DNA of 64,000 bases from contig OX579639.1 of assembly GCA_951230915.1 (NCBI GenBank), positions 2,542,001 through 2,606,000 of the forward strand, given 5' to 3'. This document shows, piece after piece, positions 1-12,130 of this stretch (the first letter of the stretch is position 1; each line of letters starts with the position of its first letter). The translations under genes and the position numbers were made by a program. Source of the stretch: Antitrichia curtipendula. Its lineage: Eukaryota; Streptophyta; Bryopsida; Hypnales; Leucodontaceae. The notes under the pieces were generated by a model. It saw nothing but the letters and a program-made list of their open reading frames with translations. It was not told the origin of the DNA and did no database searches.

Positions 1-690
1 AAAATAAATTAAAACAAGTAAAGATTTGATGAGATGGAGAGGGAGTTAGGTTCTAAAATTTATCACTTAAAAGATATTAAGTTCAAATCTTCTCCGTATT
101 TTTGGAAAACACCAAATTCTAAACAATTTCTAAGACTTAAGATCCAAGCTTTGCCATCTCGAATGGAACGTCAAAAATAAGGGCAAGGATTTGTCAATAC
201 TCTTGTTAATACAATCATACAATAGACTAAATGAGAGTTAGTACAAACATGAAACTAGCACATGTGTTAGTATAAAATGTTGAAACAATCTAAAAAACAC
301 AACCATGTTTTAGTACAAGTGGGTTAGTACACGAATTACTCAAAAGAAAACACTAGAGGCCCTCCTAAGCGGCATTGCCAAGGTACGGAGGGGGGGTGTC
401 TCTAGAATTAGTACAGGCGTTAGAAATTCAACAAAAAATCCTCAACAACCAACCAAATTAGTACTTAAAGAACTCCAAAAATACATATAACAAGTTAATA
501 AGCTCTAAAGGGACCCAAAGTCCTTCAAAACTCAAACAAAGACACAAGTTGGAGCTTGAAGTGCTCCAAAATCAAACGTCTAGCAACTTGCTTCAAATTT
601 GGCCAAAAATCCAAATTAATAGACCAACATTACAATAAGAGGTTCAAAAATGAACCAAAAGGGGTGGTTTGAGAGGAGAAAGGGTGACCT
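1..690. other. AT-rich sequence, no gene seen
   Basis: No open frame with recognisable similarity and no repeat structure that could be tied to another part of the window. Several short 'ttagtac' motifs recur between about 230 and 480, without clear periodicity. Confidence 0.4.
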
Positions 691-692
691 TA

Positions 693-2704
693 AGGGCGGG
701 TTTATACACGCTCTGGGGCCGGATGGAAGGTCAGCCGGATTTGCCTTCAATCCGGCCCCAATTCACCACTCCGGCCCTAGATAATGTAAAGTGGTGAGGT
801 TGAATTCTAGGGCCAGATTGAGGATTAATGTGCTCTTGTGTTTTCTTAATGTTCAAATAAAAAACATAAAACATGAATATTTCCTTTCTCTTCTTATTTT
901 TTCTATTTCAAAAGAATGAAAGAGAGATTTTTTTAGTTTTTTGTTCTTTTTTCTTCTTATTTATTCAATTTCAAACATAGAAAAGATAGTTTTAAGATTT
1001 TTTAAAACCCTTTTTTTTAATTCTTGCTTTATCTATTTCAAAAATAGAAGAAAGATTTTTTAATATTTTAAAACATTTTTGTTTTCTTTCCTATCATCTA
1101 TTGGAAAAAAATTATTATTTTATTTGAATCTTTTCCTTTCTCTTCTTGTTTTTGTATTCCGAAAGAAAGAATTAAAAACAAAAACAAAAGCTTGGAACTT
1201 TTCCTTTCCTTTCCTATTTTTTTAATTTAATTTTTAATTTTTAATTTTTTTAAATCAAATTTAAATGAAAACAGACTTCATTCATAATAATATATTTTTT
1301 TGATTATTTATGTAGTCAATGTACATTAAGTCACATTCCCTGTTTTCCTACTTTTGCAACATGGTGACTATAGAAATGCATAATGTTTTAAAGTAAACAT
1401 GCCTATGTAAAACATAATGAATGTTTTGCCTTATTACAATTGGCAAAAAAATTCAGATTTTTTTCCATACAAACATAATAGTGAGAAATAAAGAGAGTAG
1501 TTGAATTTTTTATTTACAAAGTATGAATTTTTTATAAATTTTTGAAGTATATTGTCCAATTGGCTTAAAAGAGTCTATGCACTACTCCAAAACCAACAAA
1601 AAGTTAGTGTATGCTTGATGGCTATCCTACTACCTAAAGCGGTTACAATATTTTATAACAGGGTCGCAACATAAAGGAAGAAAAAAATCAATTACTTTGA
1701 TGAATTGTTACTAAAAAGGTAGAAGTTTCTAAATTAATCACTAATAGCTCCATCACCATCACCCAAGACATTGATTTTGGCCACTAACCAACCTAATTAA
1801 GTTCTAATTTCATCTATTGAATTGTTTTTGTCATGGGTTGATGTAATACTCTAATGGGTCATTTCCTAGGTGCATGTCATAGGTGGTTTGCCTATCATAT
1901 GCAAATTTATCTTAGTATCATTAGTATTACTCCTTACTTTCAAGTTCAGTCTCAATTCTATATTGACACTTATGCAAATAGCCCTAATTATTTTTCAATT
2001 ACTTTTTGGGGAAAGAAATGGGTCTAGTACCAAGGTGTAAAGCATGTGGATTTTAATTATAGAATATTTTAGTGGAAAATAAAAATGAAAACAAAAATTC
2101 TAATGTTTTTTCTTGAAGTTTTTTTCTTATGTTGAAATTCTTATTTTTTAATTTAAAAATTATAATAAAAATTTTAGAAATTTTCATTATAATTATCTCC
2201 AGGGGCTCTATTAACATATGGCTAGTCACTGCCTTCGTTGCAAGTCTATAATCCCATAAATGAAAAATAATTATTGATTACTGATTAGCAGTAAAATCAG
2301 TGACAGAACGTAAATCTTCAGTCTGACAGAACAAGTAGACCAAAACTCTCTTGTTTCACTTCTTATCTAATTTATTTGTAAAATCAAAAAGTTCGTAAAT
2401 AAAATATAAAATAAAATTCTTTTCATCAATGGTGGAGATTTGTACAATCTAACGGAGGAGCCCAATCCGGCCCTAGATGGGAAATTGGGCCACCCAAAAC
2501 CTCGTCCCGATTGCTCCTCTGGGGCCGGATGGTTTGGTGCCAAAACTATGCCACCTAAGGCAACACGTAGGATGAGTGGTGGTTTCAATCCGGCCCTAGT
2601 ATAAAGCCCTTGGGTCGGATTTGGAGAAATTGAGCCATCCTATTGGTTCAAACTTGGAGAGTTCTGGCTGGCCTTCAATCCGGCCCCAAGTATAAACCGG
2701 CCCT
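693..2704. mobile_element. 2.0-kb non-autonomous DNA transposon, TA target site
   Basis: The two ends are inverted repeats of about 40 bp. Both begin AGGGCSGGTTTATAC and continue into GGGGCCGGATKGAAGG and GGYCAGCC. Each end is flanked by TA (691-692 and 2705-2706), which fits a Tc1/mariner-type duplication. The GC-rich motifs 'ccggccctag' and 'ggggccggatgg' recur near 770 and between 2440 and 2650, so the right subterminal region carries extra copies. The interior is AT-rich without a credible coding frame. Because TAA and TTA flank the ends, a PIF/Harbinger origin was considered, but the 3-bp flanks are not a direct repeat. Confidence 0.7.
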
Positions 2705-2706
2705 TA

Positions 2707-3890
2707 TATACTCTTCCTTGGGTACCCACCTCTTCTCATTTTTCCAAAGGTAATCCTATCACTTAGGATTGTCATCCTAATCTCTTATTTTTTACTTTCT
2801 ATGTTGGTCCTACTTTCTAACTTTTAGAGTTTAATTCCAAATTGCAAATGGATTGCGCCATTGGCTTTAGAAGGACATTTTAGCCTATGCAACCTCCTCC
2901 CCTTTTTATCTTGCAAAAAACCCAACGAATCCTAACGTCAATTTAACAATCAAAAGGGATAAAAATCCAACTTTTGGAGGTTGACTTTTCTGATAAAAGT
3001 AACTAGCTTGGGCATTCTAGTAGGTATAAGGGAGTAAAAAAAGACCCTGCTTTGACTTCAATCCGACTTTGTGTATTCCCAATACGTTGGTCAACTCCAC
3101 AAATAATCTTGAATTTCACCGATCTTGGAGGATCTTGTCAATTTTGAAACTTCTAACTATCGGAATGCCACAAACCTGTTAAGGAAGGTTATTAACATAA
3201 AAGAAACTAAACTAATTTTTAGTGAGATTTTACCGCAACCTAAATAATTTCTAGAAATTTCTCATCATAGATTGTCGTGGTTGACTGTCTAAAAGAAATA
3301 TACTTCTGTAATCTAGAAAATTCCAAAGTTTTTTATAGGACCTCCTATGGAATCCCACAAAAAATGTGCAAGTTCATATTTTTACTTTGCACAATGGTCA
3401 TAGGAGATCCAGATTCTGTCATCTCCTTCAATTACTAAAGTCTAGGAAATCTTTCACCCAAAGGAGAAGCTTGACAAACGAATTTCTCCATTGAGTCCCC
3501 AGCTTGGTGCTAATCCTAGAACCCCGTCCTCTGGCCATAGATTCTCTCCCATGGCCCATCTTGAGTTTGTAACACATGTAGGCTAACAATTGGAATTTCT
3601 ACTATATATGAAAAATGATTTGGGAACTAAAACCTCTCTGCGGAACTAGGTTTAGGTTTCTTACCAAGGTTCTCTCGAACCAATTAGTCCCAAGTTGTCA
3701 CAAGTTAGGGAGGTTTGGCTATTTCGGGCAATTCCATTCAATATCTACAATTTGTCTTATTTCCCAAGTTCTAACCTATTTACAAGTGAGATTTGGTTCA
3801 ACCTAGGTAAAAATACTTCAATTATGACCAAATACTATATTGGTATGTAACATATCTATTCTGATTTTACACTCTTTTTTGAGCTTTTTG
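2707..3890. other. Intergenic, no gene seen
   Basis: No similarity recognised. Short open frames here have no domain or codon pattern suggesting a gene. Confidence 0.35.
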
Positions 3891-3897
3891 TATTTTT

Positions 3898-4733
3898 TTA
3901 TATACTTAAATTTGCGAAAATCGAAAAAAGAAAGTAGTGAGGCCCAAGTAACGAATATAGACTTACACCTTGACTTGTAATAGTTGAAAAAAATTGGCAG
4001 GAGTCATAATGGTCCATAGGGCTCTTGTCCTCTAAAATTTGGCGGTGATGACCAACACCCTCGGCCTTGATTCTAATTTGGCATACGAGCAGGAGTTGGT
4101 CTTTGGTAGCTTGCAACCAGAGCCTCTTCATTGTCCAACTACTAGTTTCTATGCTTGCATATGCATGACTCGAACATTAGGTTAGCACTCAATCTTTTGA
4201 AAGCCATATCTACATCAAGATGTGTGAGAGTTTGAATTGTGCTCTCGTAAGATCTCAGAAGTCCATTCAAGACAATTTGGTTGATCAATGTTGTAGTTAG
4301 AGAGGCACTCTTCCATACTGCTTAAGTGGTTTTTCAACTCCCAAGCTTTCTTGACATATTCTTCTACCGCACCTCTTTCATTTATCTTCAGTGACTGCAC
4401 TTGCCCTATTAGAATGGAATTGAACTGGTCCTTTAGCACCCTCCATGCTATGGCCGGATTGGAATGTTCTGTGATCAAATCAATAAGGTCGTCAAATACA
4501 GATAATAAGCTTAACCAACATGCTAGTGTTTTCTTCTTTTGTAGTTGCGCCTTAGTCAATGCTTCATCATGTATATGAATGGGAAACATGGGAAGTACTT
4601 GCTCTGTCTCGGTAATCCCCCATTGCCCTTCTACTCTAAGCATCACCTTTATTTTCAGTGTACAAATATAATAGTTTGAGGACCCTTTCAGCTTGTCTCC
4701 CTCCCTGAATGCTACACTTGTATTTTCTACCAT
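3898..4733 (-). pseudogene. Copia-type retrotransposon gag fragment
   Basis: A 172-codon minus-strand frame (4733 to 4215) resembles the N-terminal half of Ty1/Copia gag (DUF4219/UBN2 type). It opens with KLKGSSNYYICTLKIK followed by a W-containing segment, the usual 'L.G.NY..W...M' start. It then has TLACWLSLLSVFDDLIDLI and AWRVLKDQF, matching the conserved helix and 'W..L...F' of UBN2, and ends near WELKNHL. A second minus frame (4131-3898) may continue the polyprotein after a break. No protease, integrase, reverse transcriptase or LTR was seen, so this is a decayed remnant. In an intact element gag would form the virus-like particle core. The family call is fairly secure; the exact boundaries are not. 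Confidence 0.65.
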
Positions 4734-4739
4734 CTTTTA

Positions 4740-5870
4740 AGTTTTGCAAGAGTAGCCTTCACTGTGCTCTTCCCGACTTTCCACTCAATCTTCATGTCTT
4801 CGCTTTGCTACTATGTGGAACTTTCATTGAATGACTCAAACACGTGATCGGTAAACTCAATCAGCTTGAAATTCTTTTGATTAACATCAGAGTGAGGATA
4901 TATACAGTTAAAGAGTAGGGAAGCCACAATATTGATCATGATTAATGCTAAGCTAAGTTGTTGCCTATTATGCAATAAATTTATACTATGCAATAAATAT
5001 ATACAATGCAAGAAGTATATCAGTTACAAACTAATTACAATTATACATGTTATAGGCCTAGCAAGGATGAATGAATAATCAGGATGAGTTTGGAGAACGG
5101 ATATTCAACAGTTAAGGCCTTGTGGGATGCCTCCGTGAGCAGACTTTGCAGAAGTGATGACCATGGATACATTGTTGATGTCTTCCTATGCGCAACCTAC
5201 TTGCATGTCAATACACTTCCACTATAGAGTCATGACTCCCACTAGCATCTTCAACTGAAAAATTTGAAGACTAAAAAGGAGAAACCAATTTTGAACAACC
5301 ATAATTCCATAAACTGTTGTATTGAACAACAATAAATCCCTCCAGAATCCAACAAATTTAGTTATGTAAGTGGCTGCCATGGATTAACATGAGCCTAGCA
5401 CACAGAAGGAAACCCTAACCCATCTAGCCAGCAAACCCTTTCCGCAACTATTGCCATTGTGAAGTTCCAAAAAAACTTCTAAAGCACGCAACATTTGAAA
5501 AATTGAAAGAATGTCTACTGGATTTTCTAACATAAACTAAAGGATTGAAAATTTTCGGTTTTACAAATATATTATCAGTCAATTTGTTGAATTCTATCAT
5601 GATGAAACTCCATCTATTGAATATTTATTGACTCAGAAGGAAATGAAAGGTTTATTAGTTGAGTTTTCAAGAAACATGTATTTCCAACTTATTTTGTCAA
5701 AGTAAGAGTATTTTGCAAAAATTGTAGCACATGCAATTCAATTTTTTGCAAATATTTTAAAATATGCAATTTGACCTACATTTGGGAAGATATAAAAAAA
5801 TGTCATTCTTCAAATTCAAGCACCTTAAACTTGTACTTGTGATGGGCTTCTTATTTTAAAATTTAGGAAG
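4740..5870. other. Intergenic; holds an unoccupied copy of a dispersed repeat (J)
   Basis: No gene recognised. From about 5560 to 5730 the sequence matches the flanks of the A element at 62585-63520, including the run 'agtaagagtattttgca' immediately after position 5700. Here no element is inserted; TCAA at 5697-5700 stands where the other copy has TTAA. Confidence 0.55.
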
Positions 5871-5925
5871 ATAAATTGTTATAGAGAAAGTCTCACTATT
5901 GGTGATGTCATGGTTAGATCTACAA

Positions 5926-6058
<133 letters not shown>

Positions 6059-6059
6059 C

Positions 6060-7150
6060 AAAGGTTTTAGCATTGTTTTAGAGAGAGGTGATTTGAAACC
6101 ATTTTTAGTCAAAACACATCATTTGAGGAAATTTAGAAGTTAACTCTACGAGTTCACAAACTCTAACATGTATTTTATAACTTATTTCAAATGAACATTA
6201 GAAGATGAAGAATTGCAAATGGTCATTCATTTTTTTTGGTCACTTCCTTGACTATATATGATGTAGATGATGGTAGAGCATCTCCGATAAGGATATTCCT
6301 AATTATTCTACAGAAAGAGATGCTTGAGGCTCAAAGATGGCCAATAGGTAACTCTTAAGATTATTGTATGGATGAAGAGAAGATATTAGTCAAACTTGGA
6401 TCATTTTTGGATGACTACCTTTGTGAGAGATCTCATCCTTTCATAATTAATCTATGGATTACAAAATATACAATCTCTAGTGCATTTTGGCTATCTCTAA
6501 TTGAAGATTTGATTTTCGACTATAAAAATGATATTTTCTAAATTCAAACCTAATTATTGAGATGAATTTAATAAGTCTTGTTTCTATACTAATTTTAAAA
6601 TTTTAAAATCTACTAAAATTGAATATTTAATTGCAATTTGAACTTAAGTCCTATCACCATAGCCTATTAATCTTCTAATTATAGAAAAATATAAAAATGT
6701 ATTCAACACATGCTATAATATTCACTACTACGATTTACACATATTAAAAAATTATCATGATTTTTCAATTTCTTCCCATGTTTGATGTGAATTTTTATTA
6801 TTTTTCTTCAAAAATTTAAGGTAAATTGAAATCATTATATTTTCCCTACTTTCAAATCCATTCTAATCATAATACTGTATTGAAGGATAAATCTGCTTCT
6901 TCCATTGATGTCCATGACTTGAGATCTATATATTGTCTAAAAAATCAATGATGAACGACAATTGGATTTATTTTTAATTATTATGTACTTTAAAAAAATT
7001 TGGTGGTCATTGAGGTGGTCAAGCATAAATTTATTAGGCCTTTTTTTAAATAATAATTGGTCTCACTAAATGATTGATTGTGATCATGAGGTCATTTCTA
7101 GTAGTCTACATGATCTTGTTTAACACAACTTTCTTCTATGGTCTTGTGTA
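6060..7150. other. Intergenic, AT-rich, no gene seen
   Basis: No open frame or repeat that could be supported. Confidence 0.4.
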
Positions 7151-7506
7151 CATAATTCACCAGCGGTGCTAGTTTGTGAGCTTGTGAGCATGAGCCCATG
7201 AGTGGTGAGCAGGAATTTTGCGAGCGGTGAGCTCAAAAATTTAAAGAAGTATTAGAAAACTTAAGAATATTTCTAAAAATAGATTCCAGCTAAAATTTTT
7301 GGTCAAATTTTTCTATTTTTAGTAAATTTTAGTATCTATTACTATAAACCTATTACCGTGAACCTATTACCGTGGTTTTGTAGAATTAAGATGAAAATTA
7401 TAATTTTCACTGTTGTTTAAAATATTAGAAGTAAACATTATGAAAATGATGAATTCAATTGATGTGAAAGATGAATGGAGATGAAAATAAGTTCATATAG
7501 AATAAT

Positions 7507-8025
7507 GATTGATTACTATCCTATAGCAATGTGGGTCCCGTCAAGTTGAATGGTTGATGGGAGGGTACTAATAATTTTCTCTTGATGCATGATTGCTGTT
7601 GGACTTGTTTGGATTTTAGGAAAAAGGTTTGTAATAAGAATTATTTTTATATCTAATGTTCTTTGTCACATTGAATTTTATTTTGGTTGATCATTGTTTT
7701 GTAGCATCATGCATCTTTTCAAAGTCAATGGGAGGATATCAATACTTTTGTCTTGATTTGTAAGTTTGTAGACTTGTTTAGATTTTAGAAACAATTAATA
7801 GAAATTCATTATATGTAGAAATAGCTTAGGTGTACCAAATTTCATTTTTGTTGATCACTATCTTGTAGTAGTGTGGATCCTCTTGGGGTCGATGGAAGGT
7901 ACCTGTACTTCTATCCTGATGTGCTAATAACTGGACTTGTTAAGATTTTGGAAGAAAATATTTGGTTGATAGGGGTTATTTCTATGAGGATTGAGCTTAG
8001 TTACACCAAATTATTGATTAGTTGA
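7507..8025. repeat. Three diverged tandem units of about 170-180 bp
   Basis: Inside the 1.49-kb element. Each unit runs from 'gattactatcctatag' or 'gatcattgttttgtag', through 'gtggatcc' or 'gtgggtcc', 'gacttgttt.gatttt.g' and 'ttatttctat' to an 'accaaatt'-type end. Units start near 7507, 7690 and 7853. Confidence 0.6.
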
Positions 8026-8079
8026 TCATTGTTCGCTTATGGGACTTTTCAGCACCAAGAAGAAGATTGAGCATTCACT

Positions 8080-8395
8080 TTCTTCTTTTGATTGGGCTCC
8101 CCTTGGCACCGAGAGAGCCCCTACCCGTGGAATTTTTTTATTTTCCTTGCAGCTAGAAGGCTCCCCTCGGCTCCAAAGAGAGCCCCTACCCAAGGGGGGA
8201 ATTCTTTAAAAAAAAAAAAAAAAAAAGTTTTATTTTTATTTTTTTAAACAAAATTTTTATTCTCCTTGACGCCGATGGGAGCCCAACTCTAAGAGGTCTT
8301 TTTTTTATAAATTTAAAGTTTTATTCTCCTTGCGGCTAGAGGGCTCCTCTCAGTGTTGAGAAGAGCCCAATTCTAAGAGGGGAGTGATTATAAAA
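8080..8395. repeat. Tandem GC-rich units of about 75-90 bp
   Basis: About four diverged repeats of a block with 'gggctcc..tcggc', 'gagagcccctaccc' or 'gagcccaactctaagagg', separated by T-rich runs and 'ttctccttg'. They lie in the right part of the 1.49-kb element. Confidence 0.6.
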
Positions 8396-8689
8396 ATTAA
8401 AATCTCAATGAAATAACCTCAATCAATTTCAAATGAATGCTAATTAATAATCAATTTTTTTTCCTAAAAATCTAGCAAGGTCCAATAAATAGCACATTAA
8501 GGTTGTTGAAGGAACCACAACAATAGGTTTAGGGTAGTAGATACTAAAATTTACCAAAAATAATAAATTTTGATCAAAAATTTTAAATGCAATCTCTAAA
8601 AAATTATATGCTCACAAGCTCACGCTCGTGGGCTCACAAAATAGCAACCCTGCATAATTCACTATCTACTACAATAGTATAGGATCAAC

Positions 8690-9053
8690 ATCCAATATGG
8701 GCCAAACTAGTGTGGATACAATATAATGGATTCTCAAGATGCAAGGTAATGTACAATGATCTTAGAGAGAATTTCACTATAGTAACTACACTTACTATTT
8801 GAAAACCTTTTGAACATGAGTTCATAGAGTTTATTCTAAACACCCCTCTTATCAACACATTGAAAAATAATAATTTATTTTTATAGTGTCCAAATAATAC
8901 ATATTGTGACCTATACAATAGGTCTAGGAAAGTAGGTAGCTTCTTCAGAAGTAGACATTTGCCAATGTGATGCTATAGTACACAAACTATCTATACAAAC
9001 ACTTGGCTAAGTAGACTCATTGAATAAAACTTATCTTGAAAACTACCTTTTCC
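8690..9053. other. Conserved 3' flank of DUF247 copy 1
   Basis: From about 8755 the sequence parallels 35160-35500 and 44105-44425, with shared runs such as 'gatcttagagagaatttcac', 'atagagtttattct' and 'aatacatattgtgac'. It is probably 3' UTR plus downstream flank carried along in the duplications. Confidence 0.6.
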
Positions 9054-10588
9054 TCATGGAAATTTTGGTTTCATTTTATTGGAACCAAAGATAGCTATGT
9101 AGGTTTGAACCAATGTAGCCATTGTCACCAAAACAATAGCAATTGTAGACAAAACCAACCAAGGCCTTGAGCAAAATATAGTATGAAACTCACTCCAAAG
9201 TCTATATCTTTTAAGTTTGCATTTACTCTCTATGTCTTCTTTCATAGCATGGTGTTTTGGGGAAGAATCAATTTGTGCTAGACCACCCTTCAAAGTTGTC
9301 CACATTTCAAAACCCTTGGTTCCACAAGTATTATCAATCACCTTACACTTGATAAGAAGTTCCAAATCTTCAGGAGCTTGAATGAGATCAGTCATAAGGA
9401 AAATGTAATCACTAAATAGACAATTGCCAATAATGGTATTGAATTCATACCATGCCATGTTTCGAATGAAGGAAATTGTTTCATCATATATTACCATCTT
9501 AGGAAGGTATAAGTATGTCTTCTCATAAGACATTTCGCACAATGGCCCAAGAACGCTAACTATTTTGATGCCAGATTGTTTCAACTTTGTTGCCGATGGA
9601 ATGCGAATGTATATACTTCTCTTCATTCGCATCATGAGTAAACCTTCGGATCCACAAATGGCATTGTATGCAGCTCCAAGAATATGTGTTTGCTCACCAA
9701 AGAGACTTGATTTGTCACTTTTTACAACATCACGCGGATTGGCCATGAAAGAAGAGATTGTGTCAATGATTGCATACTCTATACTTTTGTGTCGATATTG
9801 TATGTCATCATTGCGAGGTGCATTGTCTTCGGAGGTTTGGCAAGCAACAAACTTGCGAATATACTCAACCACTTTGTCAATGAGAACAAAAGGGATTTGA
9901 TTTTCAACTCGGAAAAGATCACTGCACACAATTCCCACCCATGCCTTATGTCTTGCAAAAAAAATACTGTTTATATGAATCCCAGATGTAAACAAGTCGC
10001 ACGTCCACAATCGACTTTCTTCCTTTGGGAATTCCATGTCAATATAAGTAGCCAAGAAGAGGGCATCTAGAGCCAATACATGTTTGATTTGTTTATTAGT
10101 CCAACTGGTCACCCCATCTTGAAGACCATAGCATGCCAACATAGTCTTGGGATCATCCACAATTGTATCACAAAAATGGTCCCATTTCTCCCCCACTAAT
10201 CCATATCGCACTGCAATATCAAGCTTTAGAGCCTCTGCGCCACTGTTGTCCAAATTTTCTTGATTGTGGAGCCCAAATGGGAATCCATGTGGAGAAAATG
10301 CTTGGGAAGGCTGGCTCGTACACTCGGGCACTTTCAATATAAAATATCCCAAGTCGGTCACTTCATCCTTTTGGTCAGGGCGGAGCATGTGTCTGTGGAC
10401 AGCAAACCAATTTGGATTGTGTCGTTGTGCTTCAACATCATCTATACACATGGAAGGACAAAAATTTAGTCCAAGTCAAATGAAAATGACCTCTTGAAAA
10501 CAAAATATCAAAGCATGCCAACAATATATTGTAAAAGAAACCTCCAGTGAGTACCTGTGGTCACGACATCCAAGTTGGAGCTGCCCAT
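9054..10588 (-). CDS. DUF247 (UPF0481) family protein, copy 1
   Basis: Two exons: 10588-10555 (34 nt, starting MGSSNLDVVTT) and 10441-9054, giving 473 residues. The intron begins GTACTC and ends TGTATAG, and the joined length is a multiple of three. Family marks are ALDALFLATYID near residue 136, RVENQIPFVLIDKVVEYI near 190, ATKLKQSGIKIV, then RNMAWYE, DYIFLMTDLIQAPEDLELL and a C-terminal hydrophobic helix of about 24 residues (from about 439) followed by a short basic tail. DUF247 proteins usually carry one C-terminal membrane segment; their biochemical role is unknown, although some grass members act in self-incompatibility. The ATG lies in ACCAATGG and is conserved in copy 2. No stop or frameshift is visible, so it is probably functional. 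Confidence 0.88.
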
Positions 10589-11720
10589 TGGTATCCTGTG
10601 CATAAGTTCAATCTTCCACACCTCCTATAAATATAAGCGCTTGCAAAAAACTTAAGACAGAGAGGACACCTTTTAAGGTATAGGAAGTTTGCAAGGTGGC
10701 ACGGATGCTGCACCCAAGCTTGTATGATGAAAGAGCTGCCACCAATGCACACCGACAGCTTAAAGTTTTTAATAAAGAACAAATAGTGACACTTATGATC
10801 TAGGGATAGCTGCAAAGCTCTCAAGCCAAAATGAAATTCAAGCATCACAGGTGAAACAGTTCAAAGGAAGCAGGCGAGCAGCTCACAATGTCAACAAAAC
10901 AAAAAAACAAGAAAATCACTGATCAATCGACTCTCACCGAATATGGAAGAAACAAACAAAGCAAGCTGACAACAACTTAGACTCACTACACTCAAAGAGG
11001 CGATCATGACAAGAAAGCCTCACGACAGAGTCATTCTTGTACGTTACACCCAACTGCAAGCACTGTCCACTAAGTAAACCAGCTCTGCCCATTTGAACGA
11101 CAACACTAACACTCTATTTGTCTCCCCAGATGACTTGCAACTCTAAACTAGCTCAAACTTTCTTAACGGCACATGGATCACTCATTCTCGTGTAAGTAAC
11201 CATACAATAATCATTCTGTAGCTGCATCAAATTCGAGAAACTTCAGGGGAAAGATCTTACCTCTAACCACCCAAGAGCTGCCGACAAATAACAGTTGCAT
11301 GAGCATGCGGCTTTGGCTGCTAGAAGCGTCCCCAAATAGGCGAAAGTAAAAACCAGAGAGATGAGAGTAGGAAGCTCGATCTTGACTCACACAAGGCAAC
11401 GCCAAGGGAGTCCACCAGCCTTGACTGGGACGTTATCTAAAGAAGTGGCCAAGCGAAACGCTCCTCCAACACAGGCTGTGCACAAACAGACCCTGCCGGT
11501 GCAGCTGCAATCGAAGCATGAAGCAGAAGGATACAGACGACGGGCACTGCTGTTCGTGGGCGCAAACTTATAGTGGAGGAAGTGGTGTGGTGGTCAAGCG
11601 GATGAGCCTCGAATTGTCGGTATTTCGATAAGGACCCCCCGTGCTCAGCAACATGTGAAGATTGAAGAACGTGTGCGTCCAAGAGGTTGTGTACAAGTAC
11701 GTGTACTGTTTCAAATTTTC
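10589..11720 (-). promoter_or_regulatory. Conserved upstream block of DUF247 copy 1, with a probable leader-exon donor
   Basis: This kilobase matches the sequence upstream of copies 2 (37040-38160) and 3 (45971-47960). On the minus strand it contains GAG followed by GTAAGATCTTTCC (boundary at 11261/11260), a good splice donor kept in all three copies, so a non-coding first exon upstream is likely. It is richer in GC than its surroundings. Short open frames inside it differ between copies and are not supported as protein-coding. Confidence 0.55.
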
Positions 11721-12130
11721 ACCGTATATTGAAATAATTTCCGACGTGTAGATGGACAGTACACACTACGGTGTGAATGTGGAGAAGGACACTGCTCATT
11801 CCGGTGTATGGCGTATCGGTTTCGGTGTCAGTAAAGCGATCCTCTGTAACTGCAGGTCCCATGATCCCATCTAGCTCTCATGCTCCAGGACTCTTCATCA
11901 GGCAGCAATTTATGAACGATAATCGGTAAACTTGTAAGTCCAGACACTACTTGTACCAGCATCATAACATTCAAGAGCTGTGAGAGCAGCTGCCTTCCCT
12001 CTGACGGAATGATGTGGAATATTCCACACCCAACATTAGCTAATAAGCAACGCGTCAATAATGTCAGACTTCTGCTCAGTGCCAAGGTCATGACTGCACA
12101 ATCGGGTTACTGGGGTGGTAGGAAGTAGAA
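11721..12130. other. Left outer flank of the fold-back, with a repeated 50-bp motif
   Basis: Contains one copy of 'gcaatttatgaac.ataatcggtaaactt..aagtcc' followed by 'agacactac..g.accagcat'. Two more copies lie at 13150-13300 on the same strand. The segment near 11966-12005 ('cataacattcaagagct' onward) is found inverted at 13091-13140. Confidence 0.5.

Larger units (their letters stand above)
7161..8652. mobile_element. 1.49-kb non-autonomous DNA transposon with 10-bp target duplication
   Basis: The ends are inverted repeats: CAGCGGTGCTAGTTTGTGAG on the left and, read inward from the right, CAGGGTTGCTATTTTGTGAG. Inverted similarity continues inward for roughly 150 bp (7161-7380 against 8510-8652). 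Both sides are directly flanked by the same 10-mer CATAATTCAC (7151-7160 and 8653-8662). Long inverted ends with a 9-11 bp duplication fit a Mutator-like element, though the family is inferred. The interior carries two sets of tandem repeats and no credible coding frame. Confidence 0.85.

Noticed and set aside
3615..3806. Plus-strand 63-residue frame
   Set aside because: No domain, and its composition is like other chance frames; near the gag remnant but on the opposite strand.
9565..10070. Plus-strand frames across the DUF247 genes
   Set aside because: They are shadows of the minus-strand coding sequence.
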